From JANXQG01 sp963780045 (lineage in GTDB: Bacteria > Planctomycetota > Planctomycetia > Pirellulales > Thermoguttaceae), in NCBI GenBank assembly GCA_963780045.1, contig CAVZZZ010000001.1, forward strand, positions 3,038,001 through 3,102,000: DNA of 64,000 nt. The letters run 5' to 3'. Below, in pieces: positions 17,948 through 28,956 of the stretch. Under the pieces are notes generated by a model. That model was not told where the DNA came from. It did not search any database and saw only the letters and a program-made list of their open reading frames with translations. The translations under genes and the position numbers were made by a program. Every line of letters starts with the position of its first letter. Position 1 is the stretch's first letter.

Positions 17948-20827
17948 ATGAACGGCAAGGGCCAGATTTCGCTGCGGGGCGTGTCAGTCCACAATCTCAA
18001 ATCGGTCGATCTCGACATTCCCCGCGGCAAGCTCATCGTCTTCTGCGGACTCAGCGGCAGCGGCAAGACGAGCCTGGCGATCGATACGCTCTATGCCGAA
18101 GGGCAGCGGCGGTACATTGAGAGCTTTTCCGCGTATACTCGGCAGTTTCTCGAACGCCTGGAAAAGCCCGCGGCGGAGCGGATCGACGGCCTGCCGCCGG
18201 CCATCGCCGTCACCAGCGGCGGCGGCAGCCGGTCGAGCCGCGCGACCGTAGGCACCGCCACCGAAGTCGTAGATTATTTGCGGCTGCTATTCGCCAAGAT
18301 TGGCCACGTGTTCTGCCGCCAGTGCGGGCGGGAGGTCCGCCGCGAGACGCCCGAGAGCGCCGCGGCCGTGTTGGCGGAACTGCCCGGCAGCACGCGGTAT
18401 TTGGTGGCTTTCGCGGCGGACGCGAGCGGCGATGGATTATCAACGGCGGCAGTCGAGAGTTTCCGCGCGGAGGGTTTTGTACGGGCCATTGTCCGCGGGC
18501 GGGTGGTGAGTTTGGACGATGTCGGTTCGGAGTACGCAGTACCCGGCACTCAGTGCGCGGTTTCCAGTGCTCAACCAGTGGCGGACGACACCAAAACTGT
18601 TTATGTCGTCGTCGATCGGCTGGCCACCGGCAGCGCGACCAATCAGCGAGTCCGCGATTCGCTGGAAATCGCGTTTGCCAAGGGGTATGGCAAGTGTTTT
18701 GCGTTTGTTGAGAAAGCGGACACGGATCACGAAACGCCCTTGCCATCGGCCGACGGGAAATACATCACCATCGACGGCCGTCGATGGCAACGGATCGCGT
18801 TCAGCAGCAGCCTGACGTGCGGCAATTGCGGGATCGACTATCTTCCGCCCGAGCCGCGGCTGTTCAGCTTCAATAGCCCGCTGGGGGCTTGCCCGAAGTG
18901 CGACGGATTCGGCAATGTCGTCGGCGTCGACATGAAGCTCGTTGTGCCGGACGAGAGCAAATCGATCCGCGATGGGGCCGTTGCGCCGTGGAACACGCCC
19001 GCTTATGCACACGAGCTGGAAGAACTGATGGCTTTGGCGCCCGATTACGGCCTGCCGGTGGACGTGCCCTATTCGCAACTGTCCGCCGCGCAGAGGAAGC
19101 TGATCGTGCGTGGCGTGCGCAAGCCGAACTTCGGCGGGCTAGACGGATTCTTCGCCTGGCTGCAGAAACGGAAGTACAAGATGCACACCCGCGTCTTCCT
19201 CAACCGCTGGCGAAGCTACCGGCCCTGCCTTGCCTGCGGCGGCACGCGCCTGCGCCCGATGCGCTGGACGTGCGAATCGGCGGACGAAATATTGCCGAAA
19301 TATGCGCGATGCAAGTGAGCGAGGCCGCGGAGTTCTTTCGCGAGCTCGCGCTTTCGGATTACGACCGCCGCGTCGGACGCGCAATGCTGGAGCAGGTGCG
19401 GTTGCGGCTGGCCTTCCTCGAATCGGTGGGGCTGGGCTACCTGACGCTGGACCGCGTGACGCGCACGCTCAGCGGCGGGGAGGCGCGGAGGATTGGTTTG
19501 ACTTCGGCGCTCGGCTCCGCCTTGGTAAACATGCTCTACGTGTTGGACGAGCCTTCGATCGGGCTGCATCCGGGCGACGTCGCGCGGCTCGTGCAGGCGA
19601 TCTTGAGACTCCGCGATCGCGGCAATACGGTCGTGGTCGTCGAGCACGAGGAGGCGATGATCCGCGCGGCCGATTGCGCGGTGGAAATCGGTCCCGGCGC
19701 GGGCGAACGCGGCGGACGGATCGTCTTCCAGGGCACGCCGGTCGAAATGGAGGGCAGTTCGCAAAGCCTGACGGGCGACTATCTGGCCGGCCGCCGCGGC
19801 GCCGCGGTCAAGGAGTCGCGCCGGAAGCCGAGTCACGGCTCGATCCGCCTTGCCGGCGCGGGGCAACAATCTCAAGAACATCACCGTCGAGTTCCCGCTG
19901 GGACTGCTGTGCGTGGTGACTGGTGTGAGCGGCGCCGGCAAGAGCACGCTGGTGGAGGACACACTCTATCCCGCCTTGTGCCGCCGCATGCACAAGGAGT
20001 CGCCCGAGCCGTTGGCCTGCGACGACGTTTTCGGCGACGGCCAGATCGACGACGTGGTCCTCGTCAACCAGAGCCCCATCGGCCGCTCGCCGCGGAGCAA
20101 CCCGGTGACATATCTCAAGGCGTTCGACGAAATCCGCAACGTCTTCGCCGCGACGCTAGAAGCAAGAACGCGCGGCCTTGACGCCGGGCACTTCAGCTTC
20201 AATCTCGACGCCGGCCGCTGCGCGGCTTGCCAGGGCGACGGCTGCATCCGCATTGACATGCAGTTTTTGCCGGACGTTTACATGAAGTGCAGCCAGTGTC
20301 ACGGCACGCGCTACCGCGATGAGATCCTCGACGTGACCTACCGCGGGCGGAACATCGCCGAGGTGCTGGAAATGACGGTCCGCGAAGCGTTCACTTTCTT
20401 CCGTGGCCAGTCCAAGCTGCAAGCGCGGCTGAAGCGGCTGATCGACGTGGGGCTGGACTACATCCGCCTGGGCCAGCCGGCCAACACGCTCTCCGGCGGC
20501 GAAGCCCAGCGGCTGAAGCTCGCCGCCTACATGTCCAAGGCCAAGCGAAGCCGCTTCCTGTTCATTCTCGACGAGCCGACGACCGGCCTGCACTTCTCCG
20601 ACGTCGTGCAGCTCTTGGACTGTTTCGACGCCCTGCTCGCCGTCGGCCATTCGCTGATCGTAGTGGAGCACAATCTACAGATGATGCGCGCGGCCGACTA
20701 CATCATCGACCTCGGTCCCGGCGCGGCGGACGAAGGCGGGCGTGTTGTCGCCCAGGGCACGCCGGAGGAGATTGCCGGGAATGCGGACTCGGTCACGGGG
20801 CGGTTTATCCGCGCAGTCGTGATCTGA
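17948..20827 (+). CDS. uvrA: UvrA-type excinuclease ABC subunit A, two frame breaks
   Basis: UvrA dimers recognise bulky DNA lesions and load UvrB. Motifs in order: ATP loop 1 GLSGSGKTSLAIDTLYAEG, FCRQCGREVRR, zinc site CGNCG...CPKCDGFG, signature LSGGEARRIGLTSALG with YVLDEPSIGLHP, ATP loop 2 GVSGAGKSTLVEDTLYPALC, zinc site CAACQGDG...CSQCHGTRY, and LSGGEAQRLKLAAYMSK with LDEPTTGLH. Breaks lie near 19259 (one G restores RPDALDVRIGG) and 19859 (one CG restores LAGARGNNLKNI). I prefer ATG 17948, preceded by GGATGGG; ATG 17936 is in the same frame. The insert region after residue 190 contains a repeat (18529-18572). It may be a paralogue (UvrA2-like) rather than the main repair UvrA. Confidence 0.9.
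18529..18572. repeat. Tandem-like CAGTGC/AGTAC repeat inside the uvrA-type gene
   Basis: Imperfect units around AGTACGCAGTACCCGGCAC then TCAGTGCGCGGTTTCCAGTG are read in frame as YAVPGTQCAVSSAQP, between VVSLDDVGSE and DDTKTVYVVVDRL. The run breaks the otherwise family-like sequence and looks inserted. Confidence 0.6.
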
Positions 20828-20987
20828 CGAATCAAGTGCACTCGACGTTGTAGCCCGCAAGATATACCGCACCGGTCGTCCGGCTTGGTTTGGAATTCAG
20901 GAGAACTTCAGCACCCTCAAATCGTTGGAGAGTGGCGAGGTAGAATCGCAACGCATTGTGATTCTGCGGTCGTCCCATGCTGCCCTC

Positions 20988-22782
20988 TCACCCTTCCGTC
21001 TGATTCACCGCCTGCGTCTTCGTTCCCGGGCTCACCGCGGGAAATTCCAGCGTGAAACATGCCCCTTGGCCGGGCGGGCTTTCGATGGTGATCTTGCCGC
21101 CGTGCTCAGTGAGGATCTTCTGGCTTACGGGCAAGCCAAGACCGGTGCCGCGGCTTTTTTTCGAGGAGATGAAGGGACTGAAGAGCTTGTCCATCTGGTC
21201 GGCGGCGATGCCCGGCCCGGTGTCGCGAATTTCGATTTGCACTGTGTCACGGTCGGCGAGGTTGCTGTCGGCAATCCGCCGCGTCTGGACCGTGACCCGC
21301 CGCGGCGGATCGCTTTCGGCCACTGCATCAATCGCGTTGGTAATGACGTTCAACACGGCGCGATGGATGCCTTCGGGATCGAAAACCATGTCGGGCATCT
21401 CGGCGGCCGGAAGACAGCACAATTCCACCTGTTCCTCCTGGGCGCGGCCCTGCATCAGCTCGATTACGTCGTTCACGATCGCGTTGACGTTCGCGGTCGC
21501 CAGGTCCGGCTCGCGCTCCTTGCTGAAGGTGAGCATGTCCATTACCAAGGCCGAAATCTTGTTCTGGTTCTTCTCGACGATGTTCCAGCCCTTGCCGACG
21601 ATCGACTCGTCGTGCTCCTTCAATCCCATTTCAATCAGGTAGCTGCCGCCGCGAATGCCCTGCAGGATGTTCTTGATGTGGTGCGAGAGCGTGGCAATGG
21701 TCTGGCCGATGGCCGCCAGCCGCTCGGCCTGTACCATCGCCGAATAGTAGCGGGTGTCCTCGACGGCCAGTGCCGCCTGGTGGCCGATGGCGATCATCAG
21801 CTTGAGATGGTCCTCGGTGAACCGCCGCGCGGCGGGACCGCGCGCCAGGACCTGCTGCGGCGTGATCGAGGTGTCGATGTAAATGATTCCCACTACGTGA
21901 TAGCGTCCCTGCATCGGCACGCAGATCGCCTCCCGGACGCCCAGCCGCACGATGCTCGCCGCCGGGTTGAAGCGGTCGTCCTGCCGGGCGTCGCTGGTAA
22001 GAACCCCCTCGTTCTTTTCCAGCACGAAATCGAGGATCGTCTTGCTGATGGTGATTTTGTCATCGGGCTCCCTCACTCCGACCCGCTGCGGACCCAGAGG
22101 GTGCCCCGCCCCGCCCTCTCCCGCAGGGCGAGGGGAGTGGACCGGCTGCGCGCCGTCGCGCGTCCGCCGCACGCGCGGTTCCAAGCGCCGCGACTCGGCA
22201 TCGAAAAGCATGATGCACCCGCGATCGGCCTCCACCCATTCGAAGATCAGGTCCATGATCCTCGCCAGCAACTGGTCGATGTCCAGAGTGTGGCTGACCG
22301 CCAGCGCCGTGCGGTACATCACCTGCAGGTTGCTCCGCGCGGGCGAGCCACGAATTCTGCGGCAGCTCGGCCTGCGCGTTGAAGAGGCGGCTGCCTTCCT
22401 GCTGCGTCATGGAATGGATGATGCGCGAACCGTCGTCGGTCGAAGCAGCAGCGGCAATGCTCACGGCGGTGTCGATGCCGCCGTTGGATTCGTCCGCCGG
22501 CCCGGTGTAGAGCATCAATGTCGCGCCCACCTGCACGTGGTCGCCGCTGACGAGCGTCTGCTGCTGCACCCGCACGCCGTTGACGAAGGTGCCGTTGGAG
22601 CTGTCCAGGTCAGAGACTGTGTAGTCGCGGTGCGTGCGGCGGAGCTCGGCGTGCTGGCGAGAGACTTCGGTATCGTGAACGTGCATCGAACACGATTTGT
22701 CGCGCCCCAACCGAACGATCGGCTCGTCAAGCTCGAAGCGGGCGCCTTGATCGTTTCCGCGAATGACAAATAGCGAGGGCAC
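20988..22782 (-). CDS. FHA-GAF sensor histidine kinase, one frame break
   Basis: Domain order from the N-terminus: FHA (LVIRG-like start SLFVIRGNDQGARFELDEP, then IVRLGRDKSCSMHVHD, VSRQHAEL, DLDSSNGTFVNG), GAF (LDIDQLLARIMDLIFEWVEA to VVGIIYIDTS), His box ATLSHHIKNILQGIRGG, and a complete ATPase domain (N box NVITNAIDAVAES, G1 DTGPGIAADQ, G2 GTGLGLPVSQKI). No membrane segment: it is a cytoplasmic sensor that would read a phosphothreonine partner and a small ligand. I take GTG 22782 as start; the upstream frame runs into a palindrome. The break near 22333 is repaired by one CG (CGCGCG run), giving ARARSNLQVMYRT. The GAF domain holds an in-frame repeat (22109-22140). Confidence 0.88.
22109..22140. 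repeat. In-frame CCCTCTCCC/GAGGGGAG element inside the GAF domain of the kinase
   Basis: CCGCCCTCTCCCGCAGGGCG then AGGGGAGTGG is translated as HSPRPAGEGGAG within a loop of the GAF domain. The complementary CCCTCTCCC and GGGCGAGGGGA parts can pair. A related CCCTCTCTC/GGGAGAGGGG element lies at 32957-32996. Confidence 0.55.
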
Positions 22783-22831
22783 GATGATTGGGCTGCTTAG
22801 GGCCGGCGATCCAATTGTTGTCGAACTTAGC

Positions 22832-22887
22832 CGTAGGACGGATTGCCAATCCGTCGAATTCCTGACGGATTGGCAATCCGTTCTACG
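22832..22887. repeat. Palindromic element with GGATTGCCAATCC arms
   Basis: Left arm CGTAGGACGGATTGCCAATC (from 22832) and right arm GATTGGCAATCCGTTCTACG (to 22887) are inverted copies of each other with one or two mismatches, 24 bases each, separated by about 8 bases. It lies between the receiver gene and the kinase gene. Read on the - strand it gives TDCQSV and TDWQSVLR peptides, which I recall as frequent in predicted planctomycete proteins. Confidence 0.9.
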
Positions 22888-22909
22888 CAAGTTGTTGATT
22901 CGCCGATGC

Positions 22910-23308
22910 TTAGCCCGCCCGCAGCATGTTGACCTGGCCGCTTGCAGTACCGCGACGGGCGGAAAGGATTTCTTCAATTCTACGGATTAGCGGCGCGTAG
23001 TGATAGGGCTTGGCGACATACTCGCCAGCGGGAAGTGCGTTCCGCCGCCGAACGCTGCCTAAGAGAACTAGCGAAGTCTGATCGGGAGTCGCCTGTTGAG
23101 CAAATTGGGCGGCAACGTCGTCTGTTATCTCGCCTGTTTCCAAATCCAGCACCACGAGGTCCGGATGAAGCTCCTTGGCCATGGACAGGCCCTGACGGGC
23201 ATGAACGGCGGCTGCGGTCTTGAGTCCGCGATGCTCCAAGGCGGTCTGCAATACCTCGCGGGTCTCCTCCGCAGCGTTAACAATTAGCACCTGGCAACCG
23301 TTTTCCAA
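22910..23308 (-). CDS. Response-regulator receiver-domain protein
   Basis: A stand-alone receiver domain of about 132 residues. It shows the usual strand (CQVLIVNAAEETREVLQTAL), the Asp strand DLVVLDLETGE with a phosphorylatable Asp, and the Lys switch YVAKPYHYAPLIRRIEEIL. The first acidic pair is weak (NAAEE). I choose TTG 23308 because GGAGG lies 9 bases upstream; the longer frame would read through a repeat (23321-23356). It sits just upstream of the FHA-GAF kinase on the same strand, so the two probably form a signalling pair. No output domain is attached. Confidence 0.82.
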   Translation of the reverse strand: MENGCQVLIVNAAEETREVLQTALEHRGLKTAAAVHARQGLSMAKELHPDLVVLDLETGEITDDVAAQFAQQATPDQTSLVLLGSVRRRNALPAGEYVAKPYHYAPLIRRIEEILSARRGTASGQVNMLRAG

Positions 23309-23320
23309 GCGGTAGACCCT

Positions 23321-23356
23321 CCGTAGTCGTGGCAGGACCGGACCTCCTTGTCCGGC
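23321..23356. repeat. Small palindromic repeat upstream of the receiver gene
   Basis: CCGTAGTCGTGGCAGGACCG followed by GACCTCCTTGTCCGGC contains complementary parts (GGACCGGACC core and CCGGAC/GTCCGG ends). Its GGAGG (- strand) seems to serve as ribosome site for the TTG start at 23308. Confidence 0.55.
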
Positions 23357-23523
23357 TGAATATTGAAGGGCCGCAAGATAGTGGTTTGGGCCGCGCAAGT
23401 CAAGCTGAGATTAGGACAATTTAACTTGCACGTCGTCCATGTTTGTAAGCCACACTGATGGGGGTGACGCTCGGCAATTTGCGCGGGGCGGACTACTTGT
23501 CAAGCCACACCAATACAGAAATG

Positions 23524-24108
23524 TTAGCCGGGCGCCGATTCTCGCACCAGTTGACTAATCTGCTTGAACTCCGGCGCCGCCGACGTTTCGCACCATTCGA
23601 AAAGAGCGGACTCCGTCGTTGTAAGAGTCGCGCCGGATGCCTCCATGCGCCGCAACGCGGTTTGGTGATCGATTTCCGCTCGCGATCCGACCGCGTCGAC
23701 GGCTATGTAAACGCGCCAGCCGTCGGCCATGAGATCGAGCGCCGTTTGTTGAATGCAGACGTGCGTCTCAATCCCGCATAACAGCAGTTTTTCAACCCCC
23801 TGGTCGCGAAGAGTTGCGAAGACAGTCGCCAGTTCGCGGCAACTGAAACACCTCTTTGGATGGCGCTCCGGAAGCAGCACGGCTAAATCCGCCACCGTTG
23901 GCCCGAGCCCCTGCGGATATTGCTCCGATGCCGCCACCGGAACATTCAAATGTCGGGCGCCCTCGATTAGTCGCCGCACATTCCATACAACCGTCGTACT
24001 TGAACTGATTGCCGGTGTCAATTTTTCTTGCACGTCAATTACAAGCAGGCCGGAGTCTGTGCGGGACATAAGCTCCGAGCTTCGGTCAACATGCGGAAAA
24101 TCAGTCAT
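23524..24108 (-). CDS. Isochorismatase-like cysteine hydrolase
   Basis: The catalytic triad of the family is visible: Asp in GLLVIDVQEKL, Lys in ERHPKRCFSC, and Cys in LLLCGIETHVCIQQTALDL, the last with the typical cis-peptide context. The protein has a normal length (194). Related enzymes hydrolyse nicotinamide, isochorismate, ureidoacrylate or similar; the YcaC/ribonuclease-inhibitor-like branch is the closest by feel, but the substrate is not certain. ATG 24069 (MSRTDSGLL) is an alternative start. It is transcribed away from the giant surface-protein gene. Confidence 0.9.
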   Translation of the reverse strand: MTDFPHVDRSSELMSRTDSGLLVIDVQEKLTPAISSSTTVVWNVRRLIEGARHLNVPVAASEQYPQGLGPTVADLAVLLPERHPKRCFSCRELATVFATLRDQGVEKLLLCGIETHVCIQQTALDLMADGWRVYIAVDAVGSRAEIDHQTALRRMEASGATLTTTESALFEWCETSAAPEFKQISQLVRESAPG

Positions 24109-24532
24109 CCTCGGAAAGATAAGCGATTTACGGATTCGCGTGTAGGGGGTTGCCCAGCGGTTGCGACACTGCCAAACTCCAATAGGCGTTCAATCCGCGA
24201 AAACTGAAAAAGTCCACCAATTTTGCGCAACCTCGCGCTTAACGAATAACACCGAGGCGATTTCCGCGATTATTGGAAAATGAAACTCCGATCGAGTATC
24301 ATAGCTGTATACCTGTGATAAGGCCCGAAACGAGGCTGGGGTTGCCGGCAGTCAGGCTAAGGGTAATGCCGCTGCTGGGGGTATTTTTTACTGATTGCGA
24401 CTGGGAAGTGCAACAAGCGTCGGCCCGTAGCAACGATTTGTTTCGGTCCAAGCCGCATACAGTATGCACCCTGGGACGCTCGTCGATCGATCGTACCCCG
24501 GGGCTTTCTACACCACTGACAACCGGAACACC
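24109..24532. other. Long divergent intergenic region, no gene seen
   Basis: About 420 bases between two divergent genes, less GC-rich than the surroundings. I see no conserved open frame and no repeat with a second copy in the window. It presumably carries the promoters of both flanking genes, but no convincing -35/-10 pair stood out. Confidence 0.5.
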
Positions 24533-27500
24533 ATGAGCAGCCACTTCCTCAGCGGCATATTCGGCCGCGCCTTCGGTAGCAATCGCAACAAGAGGCCCAC
24601 GGTCAAGCGCGGGGCGCCCGCTCGCGGGTCGCGGATCGGCGGCTAACCTTCGAGAGCCTCGAGAGTCGCCAACTCCTCACGGTCTCGGCGCCGACTTCTA
24701 TCGCGTTCCAGCCTGGCACCGGGCAGGGCACGACGGCGCTCACCTCTGCCAACGACTCGTCGGCCACCACGGAGTTGACTTTCCTAGTGTCCGGCGTCAC
24801 TGCCGGGAACACCGTCAAGGTTTTCGCTGACGGCGGCGCGACGCCAATTGCCACGGGCACGGTCACCGCCAGCGCCACCACGGTAACCTTGACCACCAGC
24901 GGCACGAGCGATTTGAGCAACGGCTCGCACACGTTCAACGCCACCCAGACCGACACTACCGGCAGCGCAAGCCTGGCGTCGCCCGGCGACACGCTGCAGG
25001 TGTTTAGCGGCCTGAGCTTGACGTTGAGTTCGTCCCGCGCGACGACGGCCACCGTCGGCACGGCCTACTCGTACACCTTCAACTTGCAAAACAACGCCCC
25101 TTCGGGCGACAGCGTAACGTATTCGTTGCCATCCGGTTCGGCTCCCACGGGAATGACGTTCAATTCGACGAACGATTCCGTAACATGGACGCCCACTTCC
25201 TCGGACGAAGGCCAGACGGAGTCGATCACGCTCTCGGCCACCGATACGGCGGGCAACACGGTTTCGGCTCTGCCCGTCTACATCTCCATATCCGCCGCCA
25301 GCGGAATCACCGTGGAGACTCCGCCTTCCACCGTGGCCGCCGGTTCGCCGGTGCTCGTCGGGTTCACCAACACGAACTCCGCGGCGACTCATTACACGGT
25401 AACCGCGACGAGCACGAGCGACCCCACCGGCGCCGATCTGACGGGCACGGTGATGCCCTCAACCAATCCCGTGCTGCAGATCGTGACCAGCCTGGGCACT
25501 ATGGACTTTCAGTTGCTGCAGAACTACGATCCCAACACGGTGGCGCAGATCGAAAACCTGGTGAACTCCGGGGCCTATAACGCGAGCACATACGCCAACG
25601 TCACTGGCACGTTTGAGTTATCGGTGGGCTCGGTGACGACCGCGCCGATTACCTTCGAGAACACGAATCTTTCGCAGACGGCAACCAACATCCAAAACGC
25701 CCTGGTGACGGCGGGCTTCACCGGCGCTACGGTAACGGTCAATTCCAGCGCGACGGCACCGAGCTACGCGTTCAACGTCACGTTTGCCAATGCGGTGGCG
25801 GCCGCCTCCTACGTGCCGTCCTCCTCCCCGCTGCCGGTCTCGTTCTCCAATTCGGCCGCGTCATCGACCACGGCAACCGCTTCGCAGACGTTGACGTTCG
25901 ACGCGCCCACGCCCGAGTTCTACCGCATCATCGAGACCTTCATGGATCAGGGCGGCGTCAGCGGTCTGGCCAACGCGCCGCAGATTCCCGTCGAATTGAA
26001 CTCGGACCTGCGCTTCACCTCCAGCGGTCTGCTGGCGATGGCCAACAACGGGGTAGACGGAAATACTTCGGAGTTCTTCATCACCAATCCGGACGACATG
26101 AGCAACAGCTTCCTGGATTTCCGTTACACCCTTTTCGGGAAGCTGGTCTCCGGCGACGACGTCCGCGCGGATATGGCCAGCACGCCGGTGACGACCAACT
26201 CTTCCACCGGCGAAGACAGCTCGCCGCTGACTCCGCCGACGATCACGTCGATGAGCATCGTGCAACAGCCGACTGGCGAAGGCGTGCTTATGTTGAAGGC
26301 CGCGACCGCCGCGACGGGCTCGTACACCGTCACGGTCTCCGACGGCACGAACACGCAGACGTTCACGATCAATATCGGCGCCAATGCCGACGACCCGCCC
26401 AATCCCTGGGTAACGCCGAGCAATGGGAATGACACGATTACGGTTGCTGGCGGCAAATCGACCACGTACACGCCGCAGGGCGAGTCCGCCGACGGCGAAC
26501 CGGTGCAGGTGAGCGTGCAGACGATGCTGAGTGTGCCCTCTGTCAGCGGCGCTTACGTCGACAACTCGTTCCTCGATACGAGTTCGGCGCAACAGGCCCC
26601 GCCGCAGGATCCCAACCAGGATATTACCGTCACCCAGAACGGCTCGAGTTACACCGTGACGCCCGCCGCCGGCTTCTACGGCCGCCAGGTGCTGGAGGTC
26701 ATGGGCTTCGTTCCCGTCACGACGAGTAGTCCCGTTTCGTCCGGCCACGGCACGTTCCAGTTGCAGGTGGGATCGACTACGACGGCGGCGATCAGCTTCA
26801 ACAGCCAGAACCTGACCGCCACGGCGGCCAATATCCAAAGCGCCTTGCGGGCCGCCGGTTTCAGCAGCGCGACGGTGACGGTCGCCACGGCCACGACCGC
26901 GCCGGATTTCGTCTTCGACGTGAGCTTTGGCACGAGTGAACAGGACCTTACCTACGTTGCTGGCAGTACCGATCCCTTGCCGCTGAGCTTTTCCAACGCG
27001 GCCACCTCAGCCGCCGCCTCGCAGACGATTACCTTCACCGACACCGGTACTTCGTGGGACGGCTACGATCCGAGCACTCATTCCTACAGCGCCAACCCGA
27101 TTTACCGGTCCTTCGTGCAGGTCCTGGTGGCCCCGCCCACGCCGGTGCTCAATTCGATCAGCGCCAGCGGCAAGACGATCAGCGGCAGCACGTTCGACAA
27201 CAACGGCACTGCCTCCGAAGCGTTTACGTTCAACATCAGCGGGGTGGTGAGCGGCCAAACGGTCAGCGTGTACCTCGACAACAGCACGACGCCGCTGGTT
27301 TCCGGCACGGCTTCCGGCACGACAATCGCGCTGACCTCGAACGGAAGCACCGCGATCAGCGGCGGCCAGCACACCTTCACCGTCAAAGAAAGCGTGAGCG
27401 CTCCGGCCCTGACGCTCTACGCCGACTGGACGCCGTCCGGCGGCCCCGGCACGCAGTTCCCGGAAGATGCCACCAATGTTCAAAGCGGTGCGTCGAACGG

Positions 27501-28812
27501 CGAGGTGATTACCATCGGCCTGGAGGTCCTCGCCCAACCGGTGAACAAGGCCCGCGTCGCCGCTTTGTATACCTTCACCGTGCAGACAAACGCCCCCAGC
27601 GGCGATCAAATCACGGTCACGCCGGTCACGCTGCCGACCGGCATGACTTTCAGCAGCAGCACGGCTACTTTCTCCTGGACGCCCACCAACAGCCAGTTGA
27701 ACACCTCGCCGACGTTCGAGGCGACCGTCAGCGACAGCCAGGGGCGGACGGTCACGATCGGCCCGCTGACAATCTCCGTCGTCGCCGGCCTGACGCCCAC
27801 ACAGGTGCCGATCTCGACCAGCGGCGGCAGCGTCACCGTGACTTTCTCCAACGGCAACGTCGAAGTCTACGACAACGTCGGCAAGACGATGCTCAGCAAC
27901 CAGTCGTACAAGTCGACCGACACCGTGGAGATCGACCTGCCGGCCGGACAGGCGAACGCGGTCGTGGTCGACGTGCCCGCCAGCGGCGCGACGATGCCTC
28001 ATGAGGTCTTTGTCAGCGGCGCCTCCCAATCGACGAGCAACCAGGTGACGGTCAAAGGCAACGCCTCCGCGGACACGTTCACGCTCTCTGGAAACACGCT
28101 CACGGCCAACGGCATGGAGGTGCTCGATTCGGTCGTCCAGAGCCTTACGCTGATGGGAATGAGCAGCAACAACGACTACGTGCTCACTTCCAGCGCTGTG
28201 CCGCTAACCATCGTCAACAACGGCAACCAGGGCACATTGGACTTCAGCCACGACACCGCGGCCGTGGCGGTCAATCTCGGCATGGACCGCGGCCAGGCTC
28301 AGACCATGGCCGGCTGGAGCACCACGCTGGCGATCAACGGCGTGCTGAACGAGGTTATCGGCTCCAACCACGCCGATTCGATCACCGCCGGCCCGGCGGC
28401 CATGACTATCATTCACGCCGGCAACGGCAACGCCCGCATCGTCGGCGGCAGCGGCGAAAGCATTATTGTCGGCGGCAGCGGCAACGACACGATCACGGGC
28501 GGATCCGGCAGGAACCTGATCATCGCCGGCAGCGGCAACAGTACGATCAACGTCAACGGCAACGCGAACATGGTCTTCGGCGGCACGACGAATTTCGACG
28601 CCAATGACCAGGCCCTCATCAGCCTCCTCAACCAGGGGCCGGACGTAATGTTCGGCTACAGCATGCGGCGGGCGCTGGCCAGCGTCGCAAAGAACCCTGC
28701 CTTGAAGTCCAGTTTGCTCACCTTCCAGGACACCGGCGGCCACGACACGATCATTGGCAGCGGGCTGAACAATTTTTTCCTGACGGGCAAGTTCGGCATT
28801 GTGCGTAAATAG
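24533..28812 (+). CDS. Giant surface/secreted protein with a split cyclophilin domain, Ig-like domains and RTX-like repeats; one frame break
   Basis: About 1,430 codons. After MSSHFLSGIFGRAFGSNRNK the frame breaks near 24642; one C (GGC-C-GGCTAAC) restores RLTFESLESRQLLTVSA, the planctomycete surface-protein N-terminal motif. Then: a repetitive Ig/cadherin-like region (NAPSGDSVTYSLP, WTPTSSDEGQ), a cyclophilin-type peptidyl-prolyl isomerase (start VLQIVTSLGTMDFQLL near 25485; FYRIIETFMDQGG near 25921; FFITNPDD and YTLFGKLVSGDDV near 26080), a second Ig-like unit near 27590, and a C-terminal Gly/Asn repeat (GGSGNDTITGGSG near 28475) like calcium-binding RTX repeats. A ~100-residue domain occurs twice, at ~25605-25910, inside the cyclophilin, and at ~26749-27050. 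Probably exported and exposed at the cell surface. Confidence 0.88.
24615..24634. repeat. CGCCCGCTCGCGGGTCGCGG palindrome in the giant gene's 5' end
   Basis: Core CCCGCTCGCGGG is a near-perfect palindrome. It is read in frame as GAPARGSR just before the LESRQLL motif. Related copies lie at 30636-30658 and five times in the cyclase gene (49319-50445). Confidence 0.65.
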
Positions 28813-28956
28813 CTCGTTCGCACGCCAGCCTCGAGCAATGCGGTGTCCGGGGAGACCACCTCGGCAAACTGTCACCCCTCCTTGCCCGCCGGTTAAAGCG
28901 CCGCTAAGCTTAACATGTCCCGCGGCGTTTTTTCCTTGAATTTACAATCCTCGAAA

